Shown here piece after piece: positions 10,486 to 25,345 of a DNA stretch of 64,000 bases. The stretch's first letter is position 1. Each line of letters opens with the position of its first letter. The notes under the pieces were generated by a model. That model saw only the letters and a program-made list of their open reading frames with translations, was not told the DNA's origin and did not search any database. Source of the DNA: Cryptomeria japonica (taxonomy: Eukaryota; Streptophyta; Pinopsida; Cupressales; Cupressaceae); NCBI RefSeq assembly GCF_030272615.1, contig NC_081408.1, positions 198,486,841-198,550,840 on the forward strand. The letters run 5' to 3'. The position numbers and the translations under genes are program-made.

Positions 10486-11721
10486 GATCTCCTAAAAGGT
10501 TAGGCTCTTTTGTATATGAATTTTCATTTTAAATTTAATCTTCTTAACCCTTAAGGTTTCTATCTTGAATATACCCTGGTGCCCAATTTCTCCTCGATCT
10601 AGCTACATCCACTTTCCATGGCTTCCTCTAATACACCCACCTTAATAGATGCCTCCACCAATATAGTGGATTGAAATCAATGAAAGAGGGGAAGAGTGGA
10701 TAGAAATATTGTTGAAGGAGATTGGGTTGTGCATAATCATTTAATGAAAGAGAGAAGAGGAGAAGAGGGCACACTAGATAGAGGAGGTGGGAAAGTGTCC
10801 CAACTAAGTTTTGACCATGGAGGCCAATATCCTTTCTGCCAGTGCCAAAATGTGAGGTTTGTAACAAGATGCAACATCCATCAAAGTATAATAGAGCAGT
10901 CATTCTAACAAGGTGGCAGATCAAACAATGTAGGAAAGCATCGATTAAAAATAAATACAAGATTTCAGTTTATAAAGGTAAAATTAAAAGGGTCAATGAA
11001 CAAACATAACACTACTTTGGAAGGCTACAGAGATGGTGTGTGGCACAATATAGAGACAGTCTATGAAAGAAACAAGAATAGAAAAGATGTAAGGTTGAGG
11101 AATGGAGTAGGGTATGATATCCATCAAAGGGTAAAGGCTTTTGAAACTTTGCCATAAATATAATTTCCATGTGTTTGATCAAATCAATAACTATCTAAAA
11201 AATGAAACGCTAGGGAGAGACATTAAATGTGAAGACAAAAAGCAACTGAAAAGGCATCAAAGGTGAAATGAACCACTAGAGGAATGATTGTAATTCAAAA
11301 CATGAAAGGGTATCAAATTGGAGAAGATATAATATAAGAAGTATCGACCAAGGATGTGGAGGTGTGTGGGCATTGGCCAAGATTGGCTAAGAGAGATAGA
11401 GGTATTGTAGAGAGGATTGATTAGAGATTGTTAATTGCATATTTGAATAAATATTTTGTTGTAATCTTTATGTCAATTCAATTTGTGTGCAAAGAATCTA
11501 TACAATTGTGCTAACTATTATTTATTTTCTAGGTTAGGTAGAGGAATATTTATGTGCTTGCATCAAATGGTATAAGAGATTAGAAAGTATTGTCTATAAT
11601 TCAAATGTAAATGCATACTATCTATAATTCATAACATGGCATACTTTAGTACTTATAAAATAGTCTTATCAGTTAGAAAGTATCATAGTTTTAGAGCATA
11701 GCATGTCTACCCAATTAACAC

Positions 11722-11880
11722 TGAGGAGAGATCGATCTGCAGCACGAAGAGATCGATCTGTGAAGAGATTGATCTAAAATAGCAAGAGATTGATCTGCAT
11801 AACTTTTGTGCTTCAAATTGATCTGTAGCAGAATGTCAGAGATCAATATGCAGATTTGTTGTGCTTCAGATTGATCTCTA
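11722..11880. repeat. Short tandem repeat built on GATCGATCTG
   Basis: Six to seven imperfect copies of AGAGATCGATCTG-like words, about 20-30 bp apart, decaying to GAGATTGATCTG. The core is nearly palindromic. It lies inside the CACTA 5' region. Confidence 0.7.
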
Positions 11881-14119
11881 CCTTTCACAGCTAGTTCTCG
11901 ATGAACAGTAGGGTGGGGACTTAGGAGAAATATAACCCCCCAACAGCTATCTCCTAACTATAGTCCTCAGAACAATTCAATACAGTAACTAGAGTATAAA
12001 ATTCTATCAAGCCAAATAAAAGAGTCATTAAAATAGGCTCATAAAATTGATCATGTGTTTCTCTATATGATTGTCATTGAAATGTGGTATTATATTGCAG
12101 AGTCCATATGTCAAACAATGGTATGCTTGGGATGGACACACTAACTAACTTTTTTTGTCTAGATGTACTAAAATATATGAGATCTTGTTCCTTGTGGATA
12201 GGGAGAGTAAAAGTAGAGGTAACTTGTCACCCTTGGTAAGTAGATATAGAAGATAATAATTAGGATTTGAATCAAGGACCTTTTTAATTACTTGCATCCC
12301 TTTATTATATTGTACAAATTCATATGTGTCTTCCAATATAGCAACTTGATGAAGATCTTTTATCAGCACCTTTGAAGATGAAAACAAATATTTTGAGATT
12401 CCTCTAGAGATAGTAAATGTGAAGGCATTCCACACTTAAATTCCTCTTGACTTACCTCCAAGTTTTTCTTATGTTTTAATTGTGTGGTCGTCAAGTATAA
12501 ATTTCAAGTTTGCAAGTTTGAAGTTTGTTTCCAAGTGTCATTTCAAGTCTAGTTTGTCCAAAAGTTTCCTATTTTATAGGTGTAAAGTCATGATTGTGTG
12601 TCTGATTTGGAAGTTTTCTAAAAAAGAATGATATTGAAAAAAAGCACAGGTAGATTGTACAAAAGTGTAGAAAAATAGTGCAAAATCATCATTCAAGGTT
12701 ACAAATTCATAAAATAATTGGACAAAGGAGCAATTCTAGGTTACATATGTGCTCCTTTCCTTGAGACATTGAGCTTAAAATGCAATTAACGGCCCTCTTA
12801 GATGTGCCATCAAACGTTAAAATTAAATTATCCATTGGAGAAGGAATTCACTTGACCCTATTCTCGCTTTTGAACCACTAGTGTCTTAGTCACCAAGATC
12901 AAGAATTCAATCAGTTGCTGAGAATATCATCTTAATTGCAGTTATAGACAAGAGTTATGGCCTTGACAAATGGGGGTGCCAAGTAAATAATTTTCCAACA
13001 AACATTTTCAGTTTTCCATTAGGTTTGTCCTTATTTCAATGCTTATTTCAACTTCCAAAGACACTAGTTAGTACTAGGTGTGATGATTCTTTGGTTCCAA
13101 CAAGATCCCTAATATACTACTTTTAGTAAGTTTTCCTTTTTTTGAAAGCTATAAAGTGGCTGAATTTGAATCTTGTAACAAGAATAGAAGGAATTCATCT
13201 CTACTACAAAGTTTACCCATTTTGTAAACACACTCGATTAAAATAAAGATTATTTTGTTCAGCTATATTTTAATTATCAATTTTGTGTTTTATTTTGTTC
13301 AATTTTTACTTTTGGTACAATAAATTTCTCAACTAGTGTATTGTTCCCCAGATTACTAGCTTAATTTAGATAAGGGCTATCACAACCTAGTTGCTCTTGC
13401 ATGTACCATCAAATGCAGTCAGATATTAGATATTTGAATTAAAGATGGGATTCAATGATATTGTAGAACTAGCTACTAACTCCTTGAAATCTTTCAAGTT
13501 GTTGATCAATGTGGCTTGAGGAAAACAAAGATCAAGGATGATGAACCGATTTGTGTTGATGCTCTGAAGTAACCAAAATAAGTAGTGAGCCCCATTGGAA
13601 ATGTCATTTGGCAATTGGACTCCCTTTAGAGCCTAGGTAAGTTGTGACATCCCTAAGTTTGATGTGAAAATTGATGTAGATGTTGTTGATGATTATATTT
13701 CTAAATTGGGGATGTATTTCTTTGTAATTTCTTAGATTAGAGAAAATTAGTAGAACCCTACTTAAATTATAATTCCATTTCAACAATGTTGTATTGCTAG
13801 CTTGCTAGCCAAGGAGGAGTTGAAGGAACTCCACTTGATTTAGTGATGGAGGTGAATTTCAATTTGGGTGGTTTTATGGAGGTGAATTTCAGTTTGGGTG
13901 AATTATTAGACCTGAAGAAGAATGGAAAGTTGCAATAGATACATGTTCTCAAACTCCAACAATAACTACACAATAGAAGCAGGTGGAGCATATGCTCTCA
14001 AGGTACAAAGGCGTGTTGATTTTGTTGATGGGTGCACCTTTGCATTATTAAGTAAAGCTTTCAATTGATAATGTGCTTGACACACCACTACTAAATTGGC
14101 CACCATATAAATGGCCATT

Positions 14120-14580
14120 TTTGGACAATGATGATTTATAACATAGTGTGTAGGAACCTAAAATGTAATAGAGACTTATGCTATTGTTTAGGTCTACATA
14201 CAATGAAAGGTCTACATATTGGAAGGAGACAATCATCCATACTTATCACAAGCTTCTACAGCTCATGTAGACTCAAGGTGAGTTGCAAAATGACCATCAA
14301 AGGTGCTCCATGTACCTACAATGGTGACCCATTTCTAACATATTGTCACCTAAGACTTTTTATATTTACCATAACAAGATGTTTTATAACATAGTGGGTA
14401 AGTACCTAAAATATAATAAAGAGATATATGTTATCATTTAGGTTTGCATGCAATGGAAGGATTACATTTTGGGTAAGGAGATAGTCATGCATACTTATTA
14501 CAAGCCTCTGTAGTTCATGTAGACTTGAGGTGAGTTTTAAAATTACCATCATCAAAGGTTCTCCACGTACCTACAACATT
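14120..14580. repeat. Tandem duplication, about 250 bp apart
   Basis: Segments at about 14,133-14,330 and 14,383-14,578 align along most of their length. Shared landmarks are TATAACATAGTG, ACCTAAAAT, TTTAGGT, CAAGC-TCT, CATGTAGACT and ACCTACAA. A smaller internal duplication (GAGGTGAATTTCA-TTTGGGTG) lies at 13,847-13,905. Confidence 0.75.
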
Positions 14581-17500
14581 TTTTTTCAATTGAACATTTG
14601 ACACAAGAACAAGAGTATTGATAAGGTTGTTGATTGCTTGACTTATCTTTCATCTTCAGCTTTGATAACAACACTTGGTTCTTGCAAGCATGAAACATTA
14701 GAATGACCTTAACTTAACATTAGAGATCTTGAATTCTTTGACATATGCCAAAAATTCACAATTAGGTGGTAGGTTCTTGATTTTGACATAGAAAATGAGC
14801 TCCTATGCTACATGAGACACATTTGTATTCCCACTAAAGAACCACCAAAGATGATTTGGGACTTTCACTATAGTTGGGTGAAAAGATAGTGCTATTTCTA
14901 ATTTTACAAAATTATTCCTATTGTCTGCAATAGGGTCATAGAAGTGTAGTTTCAAGTGACATATGCAAAACAAGCAATTGTAGATAAAGAGAAAAACAAA
15001 TGACTAGGGCTAACCTCCTCCTCTTAGTTGCCTTGTTATAATTGTTTTTTGTTTTGAGCTATTGTCTTGTTTGGACTTCGGGATGTGACTCTTTCCACTT
15101 ACCTTTCTTCTTGTGAATATGCATAACACTATTTTGGAAATGATAATATAGATCCTCATCCATTAAAAAATAATTATAACGGTAAAATTCATAGACCTTG
15201 TGTAGGGTCCTCCAATCCTAGAGTAAGGAGTTTGAATCCTAGATACATTGATTTGGCCTTATGGCCATCAATGAGTGTTGACCCAATAGGAGAAGTCTTG
15301 AGACTGACAATTTTGGAAGTGTGGCATTCTTGAGAGCCAACACTTAGGTGTGAACCCTGTCTTCACAAATTATGATCAGTTGCTATGATACTTGATCCTA
15401 TCCTCATGGTGTTGGCTTAATTCATATTAGTTTTCCCAAGCCTAGAAGCCAAGTAATGTATCCAAGGGTGTCTAGAAGAATGGAGTGTATGATAATTGAC
15501 TTTGTATGTTGAAACCATTATAGATGCTCCTCCATTGAGGGTATTGAGGAAGATTGGGAATAGTGTGTTTTGGTGAATAAACATGATGTGAGAAGTTTGA
15601 TGCAGAGGCAAGGGTAGAACTCAGTATTTCATATTAGGACAGCAACCACATTGATTAGGCAAGTCAAATAATGTCTCTCCAATGTTTAGGATACACAAGG
15701 GTAGCATTAGTCATGTAAATATGCATGAGCATGGGAATGGATAGTTACTTTTCTTTTAGACTAACTTGGGTATATGACTCTCAATGGTGTTCATCCCAAA
15801 AGTATATGTAATATCATTCACTTGCACCCAATGTGTGACTGAGAATTTTGTCTTACTTGTCACTGATTTGGATAGTATTGAGAGGATCCTATAAGGATGA
15901 CTATCACCATACTCTCGATGACTTCACAACATTGATAATGACTTCACATTAGACACTCATGGATTACCCTAATTAGACATTAGTCAACTTAAGATATGAT
16001 ACAAGGATTGCATACCACAAATCCATTAGCATATCACCTTCTCTAAATCACCACAAAGCCATTAGATATGTTTTGAGATGAAAAAGAAGAGTTAAATACT
16101 TTTGGTTCAATTTGCATTATTTATATGGTCAAATAATTTAATTTGGTATATTATACTAAAACGTGATTTCATAACTAACATTTCAACTTCTATATAATTA
16201 GTTCTATAGCCCGATTTTTTTGCCTACAAAGAAAGACCATGTCAGACAATATCAGTGAACAAAAAAATAAGGAGACAATTGCTAGATTGTGGTCTAACTT
16301 GAAAAGAAAAGGTGATGGAAAATGTTATTTTCCCTGCAAAATTTGTAAGGGGTTAAAGACTAGAAGACTTCTAATCAAAATAGCTAAGAAACATTGTAGG
16401 CTGCATGGTCACATTGAAAGGGGACATGATTATCATCCATTGGTAAGTTTTTCATTATATCATTTTAACAATTTATATACATAAGAAATCACTTGATGAT
16501 GAGATCATGATCATGGTTTATTTATGTATATCATTTTTATATAGGTTGAGCACCCTAGAGCACATGATATGGATCAACACAACCCAAAGAATATGGATTT
16601 TGAAGTGGAGGAACATGGAGGGGAGAATATTGAAGCTGAAGATAATGATCCCATGGAAGATGATGATCATGAGCCACAAAACACAATTAAAGATGATGGT
16701 ACAAATACATTGATCCATGATACATTTAGTACTAGTGTAGCTGATCATGATGACCTTGATGACCTTGATTTTTTTCATGATTTACCTCTACTTGAGAAGA
16801 CATATGAGGCCTTTTACGAAGGCTCCCATACAACTCTTCTCTCCACTATATTGTTGTTGGTGAACTTGAAGGTTATGAATGATTTATCCAACATAACAAT
16901 CTCACGTATGTTAAGGTATGTCATATATGTCATTATAGTTAATAAATGGTGAATCATGTACCATTAATATTCTTTATATTAACAAATTATATTTTTTTGT
17001 TGTAGATTGATAGGTGAGTTTTTGTTACCACCATTAAATATTCTACCTCGCTCATACCGAGAATTATCTGCCATTATGAAAGATATTGGAATGGAGTATG
17101 AAGCAATAGATGCTTGTCCCAATGATCATATTATATATCACAAACAACATGAATTTTGAACTGAATTCCCTGAATGTCATATTAGTATATATCGAATAGA
17201 TCAAATAACAAAAAAGGTGCCTCACAAGGTTCTTCGTTATATTCCCATTATTCCATGTATGCAATGATTATTCAAGTGCACTAGCTTGGCACAATTTATG
17301 GATTACCATGCATGCAATATAAGTCAAGATGACATTATTCAAATACCTGCGGATGGCTCAACATTTATGGACATAGAGGAAAAGTGGCCACACTTTAAAG
17401 AAGAACCTCGTAATCTTAGGCTTTCATTGGAAGCAGAGGGTGTCAATCCATTTGGAGAGCTAAGATATGTTTACTCAATGTGGCCTATTTTTGTTATCAA

Positions 17501-20351
17501 TAATAACATTCCTCCATGGATGTCAATAAAGAGGTAGCACATAATGTTGGCAATGATTGTTCCAGGTATTTATCATTTAATAGTCATCTACATTTAATTA
17601 TAAATATTGCAGTAAAATGGTCATAATAATTATGTAATGTTTTTGTTCATTCAATTAGGTAAGTACCAAGTTAAAGATATGACTGTATATATTGAGCCTC
17701 TTATCGATGATTTGATGGAGTTATGGAATGATGTCATTATGTATGATGTTTCTAGACCAATATGATAAAGACAATTTCAATTCCATGCGATGCTTGTATG
17801 GACAATACATGATGCCCCAGGGATAACACATTTTTGTGGTATGTTATAGTGTTCAAGTTGTGCATGATAATTATAATTTAAAAAATTAACATATTTAATC
17901 CAATTATACATTATCTTGTAGGTCTTCAAACAAAGGGAAAATTTCCATGTCTAGTTTGTGGTCCAAATATGAAATCTTGTCATTCAAAAATTTTAGGAAA
18001 GCAGGTGTTTGATGAGTATAGGCACTTTCTCCACAAAAATAATAAGTATCAAAATACTGAAAAACATCTTTTCAATGGGAAAGAAGAGAATATATCAAAG
18101 CCACAAAGAATGACACCTCACCTGTGGAAGTTGGAATATAATAGAATTAATCGTCAAGGTAATGTCATTCCATCTAATGGTTTATGTCATAAAACATCTT
18201 TTCTATTATGTTTTGTTTATTGATGATGTAATTGATGATCGTGAAGGTCATCAAGGCATTAATGACCACCTTCCTAAGGATCTAAAAAGTTAACCTCGAT
18301 AATTTAGTAGGTTGCCCTACTATGAGTAGTTACAAATTGTGCATTTGTTTGATACTATGCATATTGGAAAGAATATAACAAAGACATTATGGAAAATATT
18401 GGATGGAAGGCGTGACAAAGAAAAAATTGTCAGAATTTGTAGTGACATTCAGGAATCCAATCATGCAATAAAAATTGTCATTCAATCAAATAGCCATGGA
18501 GACCAGATTAATATAAGTGACCTTCCTTGGTTATTAATGGACCAGCAAAGCAATGCTATAAAAGAAGTCATACGAAAAATTCGATTTCCCACAAGATTTG
18601 CTATGAACATAAACAATCTCATATCAAAGAAAAGAGAATTTGGGCTAGGGATGAAAACGCATGTTTGGCATACCTTCATTAAGGTAATTCATGTTCTTGT
18701 GTATTTACTATATATTTGTATACTGCACATGTACTTTTCATTGTATTATGTTAGAAAAAATTGAAAAGATAATTTTATAATTGTTGTAGTATGTTCTACC
18801 TCTATCTCTCCCAGACCACTTCAACAATAATGTCAATCAAGTCATATATGATCTTGGAAAATAAATGAGGTAAGTAGTGATATTTGTTCAATTCGTTGTA
18901 TAGATATTATATTTGTGATTTGTTTTACTTGTTATGTAATATATATTTTTGCGTCTTGAATATCTTGTAGGTGGTTGTCATGTAAAGAAATCCATAAAGA
19001 AGATATAAAATATTGGAAGAGAAAAATTCCTCATCTAATGTGTGAAATGCAAAAGTGTCTACCTTCAGCTTTTTTCAATGCACAAGAACACTACCTTATA
19101 CACCAAGTTGAAGAGATTGAATTGTGTGGATGTGTACCCACTAGGTCAATGTGGATGGTTGAGAGGCACTTGAAATTTTTGAAGGATTTGGTTCGAAAAA
19201 GAGCACATCCTGAGGGTTCTATGGTGGAGGGATATATGGTATAATAGACTATGGTGTACATTTTTTAATATCTTCCTAAGTTTGTAGCAAAGATCCACGT
19301 GGATTGCATTTGGGATCCCAACCCCATTAACAAATTTGAAGGGGAGTACTTGACAAGGAAAGGTAGATTGAGGAAAGTGAGAGGCAATTATAAGATGTTA
19401 TTATCATTAATTAATTCTTAATCTTCAAAATAAATTGATTGTAAGACATCTATTTATTTTTTGTACAATTGGTTGAGTGGGATGCACTACATTTGTATAT
19501 TGCAAACAATCTTGATTGGATGGTGGTATGGATTGAACGTTGTCAACATTCTGGTTGCACATTAGCATGGGAAGGTGTGGCTTCATTGGTTAAAGAAGCT
19601 CATCGTAATGTAGATTCCAATGTTACACAAACAGAAATTGATTTAGCATATGGTTTAAGAGATAAACAGGTACGTATAAATTTATTAATCACCCATATGT
19701 TTATCAATTCATGATGCAATAATTTTTACATGTTTGACATATTGCAGGTCAAAGGCCACAATGCTATGTGCTGCAATGGTCATAAATTCCACATCAAAAA
19801 GTTGGATGAAATGAAGAAAACTTGTGATTCTAGGATAACTACAGTCTTTGAGGTGACAAATATTTCATCGAGAAACAACATACATCCTCAAGAGTCTCAA
19901 AATTGATACAGGGATTTTGGATGATATACTTGAGTGTGACTTTAATTCCTTCAAATTACTTTTGTTCGTCATCAAATGGTACAAGCTATGACTGAATAAA
20001 AATGATCTTGATAGAACTATTATTCAACATGATAATGGTTTTACAATGGTTAATACAAGGTCGTTTGAACTAGTTGGGGATGAGCCCTATGTTCTTCCAA
20101 GCCAATGTGAGCAGGTATTTTACTCAGAGGTTCCACATAAACCGGGTTGGTAATTTGTTGTTAGACATGATCCAAGAGGAAGGTCGATAAAGTATAATGT
20201 GATGGAAGAAGCATATACCGAAGAAGTAGAAGATGATGTAGATGATGATCATGATCGACAGTTACTCGATGATGATGAAGAAGAAGTTGATGATGATGAT
20301 GGTGATGGTGATTGTGATGGTGATGGTGTTGGTGATGGTGATGGTGATGGT

Positions 20352-21687
20352 TGATGGTATGATGAAACAATAAGTATCTAGTAGATTAGTGAGAGGGGGG
20401 TGGGGTAAATCAGTAAATAGAAAAACTGATACAAACTTCCCAATCTCAATCTCAATCACACAAAGTAAACTTATCAAATGAAACCCCACTGTAAATACTC
20501 ATAAGAAAATCCAATTGATTGTTACAGCAACTTAACAGTAAACAGCATTAAACTTGTAAATATCCAAATGCTTTATTATATGTCAACATATTCCCTTTTT
20601 CAATGCTTCTAGTTATCATACCCTATCAGAATAGTTAAGTAGTTAATTAAATCAACCATAAGATCATAACCATAAAAACATTCACCATATGACACAAGTA
20701 TTTTTGACATGGAAACCCAAATAGGTAAAAACCACGGTGAGATGGGACTCACAAGATAATATCTGAACTCTTCTAAAGTTTGCCCTGTTAGGATCCAAGC
20801 CTATTAAAGCTTTTACAAAAGTCATGTTAAGAACTGATCCTATTTGGAATCACCTGATTAAGGAGTTACCAATCTTGTTAGAGCTTACCTAGTTACAGGA
20901 TTTCAATTTTGTTGTAATTGTTAGAGAACAACAGGAGTTTGCTTGATCTATCTAAATAGAAATACACTTGCTTGATCAGGTCCTTTTAAGCTCCTATCAA
21001 CATTTATTCAAACTACAGACTCATTATCTGGTTTGGCAACAACACACTCAACTGATTTCTACCAACTCTTGCCAACTCTTGCCAACTCTAAACAAAACAA
21101 CTTCATCGACCTTAAATACAGATCAATTAGGTCGGTAACACAAGAAAAACCTAATTCTCTCATCGAGATTACAAACAAGTCGATATAAGTATGCTCATTG
21201 GATTTCATAGGAATCTCTACACATCAATTAAGAAAACCTCAACCGCTCCTTGATTACCACTTCATCAAGCTCAGTAACTCACCACACACTTTGCATTAGA
21301 TGCAATACATTTTGCTCATTCCCTAGACAAACAAACGCACCAAAACATTTTGAACTTGTCTTCATTTAATGACCATACATGTCACCATCATTACCCCTCA
21401 ACGTCAAATCATAAACCAACATAACTAATTCAACAACCTTAATCAGTTAGGGTTTAACAAAAACAACTGGTAGGGTTTACCGGTTACATTACATAGATAG
21501 GGTTTAACCTTTTACACTGGTTACCGATTCAACTCACAAACTTACATACCGGTTACAATGTCCTTCACAAAGCTATTCCTACCAGTTATAAGACACTATC
21601 AACAATATTAGCAATATCATTACCAGATAATTGACATCAATGACAACATAACATATCATTAATGCAATCTTCATGCAAATGCCAACA
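20352..21687 (-). mobile_element. Copia C 3' LTR
   Basis: About 1,336 bp. On the minus strand it starts TGTTGGCATTTGC at 21,687, just after the polypurine tract. It contains the conserved Copia LTR block with GTGGTTTTT and GGGTTTCCA (about 20,709-20,745 on the plus strand) and a C-run plus CTCTCAC near its 3' end (about 20,392-20,405). Confidence 0.85.
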
Positions 21688-21704
21688 ATCTCCCCCTTTG
21701 GCAT
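21688..21704 (-). other. Copia C polypurine tract
   Basis: Minus strand GCCAAAGGGGGAGAT, directly before the 3' LTR. Two further GGGGGAG-type runs lie at about 21,831 and 21,915, the same triple arrangement as in Copia A. Confidence 0.75.
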
Positions 21705-22003
21705 TGATGGCAATACAAATATCAACACCATGGATTGTTGTTGTGATTGTGAATAGGAATCCTGGTTTACATTACCAAGTATTCACATGCTCTCTCTGTC
21801 TTTAGTTTGTCTCATAATCACATAATTCTTCTCCCCCTTTGACAGCAATGCCAAATTGAAATTAAAACATGTAATGCAAAATTTCACTGTGTATCAACAA
21901 CATACTACAACTTGATGCTCCCCCTATGGAATACATCCACTACTACACCAATCCTTGTAAAATTTTGCAAGTAGTTCAAGGACTGATGCAATCAACATCA
22001 TGC

Positions 22004-24650
22004 TCAACTAACCTCATGAAGGGGTACAACCCCTAGTTGACTTCTAAGATACTCAAATGTAGTCTTAGGTAGAGGTTTGGTAAAAATATCTGCAAGCTTC
22101 TCCTTGGTAGAAACATGCTCTAAGATAACATATTTTCTCTGCACTTTTTCCCTCAAGAAATGATACTTCAATTCAATGTGCTTGGTTCATGCATGCAAAA
22201 TAGGATTCTTGGAAATATTTATGGCACTTGTATTATCACATAAAATCTTTATAGATTCTGAAATCTTCATCTTAAAACCTTCCAAAATGTGCCTCATCAA
22301 AATAGCTTGTGTGAATTCATATAAGCTGCAACATACTCAGCTTCAGCAGTAGATTGTGAAGTACAACTCTACTTTTTACTACTCCATGAAACAAGCCTTT
22401 CTCTAAGAAAAATGCTCCACCGGTTGTGCTTTTTCGGTCATCAACATTTCCTGCCCAATCAACATTTGTGTATACCTTCAAATCAAAGTTTCCTCCATAT
22501 GGATATCATAATCCATAGTCAACAGTACCTTTCAGGTATCTAAAAATTCTCTTGGTTGCTATCAAATGTGTTTCCTTAGGATTCTTGTGGAATCTAGCAA
22601 CTATGCCAACCGCATGGGCTATGTCTGGTCTGCTATGAACAACATAGTGTAATTTTCCAATCATTGACCTATATTCCTTCTCATCAACAGACTTAGATTC
22701 ATCTTCCTTAGACCACTTGCAACCTCTAACCATTGGTGTCCCAATTGGTTTACAGTCACTCATGCCAGATGTCTTCAGAACCTCTTTCACGTACTTAGAC
22801 TGTGTAATGAAAATACCATTCTTCATTTGTTGTATCTACAAGCCTATGAAAAATTGTATTTCCCCTACTAAAGACATTTCAAACTCATTTTTCATTTCAT
22901 CTACAAAACCGTTGCTCATGACATCATTACCTCCAAATATGATATCATCAACAAATACTTCACTGACTCTTATTTCATCTCCTTCAAACTTGAGATATAT
23001 GTTACTATCATCACTGGTTATCAGAAATCCTATCTTCATCACATGTGTATGAAGCCTTTCATACCATGCTCTAGGTGTTGACTTTAATGCATAAAGCCTT
23101 ATGCAATCTGCATACCATGTCTTTCTCATCAGTCAAAGTATAACCATCTGGTTTTGCTATGTATACTTCTTCTTCCACTATCCCATTCAAAAATGCAAAC
23201 TTAACATCCATCTGATATACCTTGAACTTCTTATGGGCTGCAAATGCAAGTAAAGTTCTGACACCTTCCAATCTTGCTACTGGTACAAAAATTTTGCCAT
23301 AATCTTCTCCTTTTTCTTGTGCATATCCCTTGCAAACTAATCTTTCCTTGTTGCGAACTACAACATCCTCTTCATTCAACTTGTTCCTGTATACCCATTT
23401 AGTACCTATAACATCCTTATTTACTGGTCAGGGTACTAGGGTCCAAGTGTTGTTCTTCTCAATTTGATCCAATTCCTCTTCCATAGATTTAATCCATTTA
23501 TCATCACCAAATGCCTCCTTAGCAGTTTTTGGTTCAATGGTGGAGATCATGCAAGAATTCTCTCTGATTCTTCTTCTGGTTAGTACTCCAGCATCCTTAT
23601 CTCCAATAATCTGTTTAGGATTGTGATTCAGTCTCACATATCTAGGAATAATATGATCATTATCTTCAGGTTCAGCTTCTTCATTATCATCATCTTCTTC
23701 TGAATTTATCTATTTTGGTTGAACAAGTGCATCAGAATTTGCTTTGTCAGTTTCAGATTTCACAATTTTTGGTTCCAAAAATAAAATGCAAGGATCTTTA
23801 TTCTTTTTCTCTGAACTGGTTCATTTTGAGACTTCAAGAAATTCATCCACTTGAACATTAGCACTCTCAACAATTCTATGTGTCTGATTGTTAAAACATT
23901 TGTAGGCCTTACTTCTAGTGGAATAGCCAAGAAATATACCTTCATCACTTTTAGCCTCAAATTTGCTAATGTAATCACATCTCTTAATAAAATATTTGCT
24001 TCCAAATATCTTAAAATAGCTAACATCAAGTGATCTTCCATACCAATATTCATAAGGAATATTTTCCTTACCTCTCTTTATCAGAACTTGGTTCATTGTG
24101 TAGACATCTATGCATATAGCTTCTCTCCAAAAGGTTTTCGCTACACCTCCTTGTATCAACATTGTCCTAGCAGCTTCAACAACTGACTGGTTGTTTCTTT
24201 CTGTGATACCATTCTATTGTGGTGGCCTTGGTGCAGAAAGTTGTCGTTTGATACCATTCTCTTCACAATACCTAGTGAATTCCTCAGAAGTAAATTCACC
24301 ACCTTGATCTGTCCTTAGACATTTTATATTCTTACCACTCTCTTTCTCAGCTAAGGCCCTGAATGCCTTGAACTTACCAAAATCTTCAGTCTTATATTTC
24401 AAGAATGTTTCCCACGTCATCCTTGAACAATCATCAGTGAGAATCATGAAATATCTATCACCTTGAATGCTTTTTGTTCTTATTGGTCCACAAAGATCTG
24501 TATGAACCAAATCTAACAAGTGCTCCACTAAAAAGGATTTGCTTTTGAAAGTTGAAGAAGTCATCTTTCCTAACTGACATTCTTTGCAAAGAGCATTAAT
24601 TGGTTTGTCTAACTGACCCAAACCTCTCACTGTCTTGGACTTACTCACTT
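22004..24650 (-). pseudogene. pol: Copia C integrase, reverse transcriptase and RNase H
   Basis: Integrase: CKECQLGKM, LVHTDLCGP, RTDQGGEF (24,648-24,214), with both catalytic Asp residues kept, then IFLGYSTRSKAYKC (about 23,940). RT: SMEEELDQIEKNNTW (about 23,480), VYQMDVKFAFLNG (about 23,195), the catalytic FVDDIIFGGND (about 22,955). A conserved segment with SKYVKEVLK and GTPMVRG lies at 22,826-22,506. RNase H runs to HVSTKEKLADIFTKPLP and stops at 22,004. Several frameshifts separate these pieces (near 24,213, 23,820, 23,750, 23,090 and 22,500). There is no gag or protease. It looks less decayed than Copia A. Confidence 0.88.
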
Positions 24651-24659
24651 TAATAATAT

Positions 24660-24825
24660 ATAGGGTTTAACTCACAAAATTACATACCGGTTACAATGTC
24701 CTTCACAAAGCTCTTCATATCAGTTATAAGATGGTATCAACAATATCAGCAATATCATTACCAGATAATTGACATCAATGACAACATAACATATCATTAA
24801 TGCAATCTTCATGCAAATGCCAACA
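24660..24825 (-). mobile_element. Copia C 5' LTR remnant
   Basis: About 166 bp matching the first part of the 3' LTR (21,497-21,687) and ending CCAACA at 24,825 on the plus strand. It lacks an internal piece of about 23 bp present in the 3' LTR and abuts integrase sequence, which marks the deletion junction at about 24,655. Confidence 0.85.
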
Positions 24826-24993
24826 ATGGTGATGGTGATAGTGATGGTGATGGTGATGGTGGTGGTGGTGATGGTGATGGTGATGGTGATGGTGATGGTG
24901 ATGGTGATGGTGATGGTGGTAGTGGTGATGATGATCATGATCATGATGATGATGATAACAATGATCATGATCATGATCATGATCATGATGATT

Positions 24994-25067
<74 letters not shown>

Positions 25068-25310
25068 CGGTTATAAGATGGTATCAGCAATATCAGCAAT
25101 ATCATTACCAGATAATTGACATCAATGACAACATAACATATCATTAATGCAATCTTCATGCAAATGCCAACAATGGTGATGGTGATAGTGATGGTGATGG
25201 TGATGGTGATGGTGATGGTGATGTTGATGTTGATGGTGATGGTGATGGTGATGGCGATGGTGGTGGTGGTGGTGATGATGATGATGATGATTATGATGAT
25301 GGTTATGGTG

Positions 25311-25345
<35 letters not shown>

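Larger units (their letters stand above)
10486..16238. other. CACTA 5' region, no supported gene
   Basis: About 5.7 kb between the 5' terminus and tnp2. An ATG at 10,618 opens only about 18 codons. I see no transposon coding domain or RNA gene. Local repeats are listed separately. A first-exon or promoter role for part of it is possible but not shown. Confidence 0.5.
20352..24825 (-). mobile_element. Copia C retrotransposon, gag-deleted, in tnp2
   Basis: Minus-strand Ty1/copia element flanked by ATGGT at 20,347-20,351 and 24,826-24,830, a plausible 5-bp target duplication although the site is itself a GATGGT repeat. It has a full 3' LTR, polypurine tract, RNase H, RT and integrase, then only a remnant of the 5' LTR. 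Gag, protease, the primer site and most of the 5' LTR are missing, so a deletion joined the start of the 5' LTR to the integrase. Confidence 0.9.

Noticed and set aside
11567-11585. TGGTATAAGAG, similar to a Copia primer site
   Set aside because: No LTR end before it and no gag after it could be recognised.
20161-20489. Minus-strand His-rich frames
   Set aside because: Antisense of the Asp-rich tnp2 tail and of the Copia C LTR.
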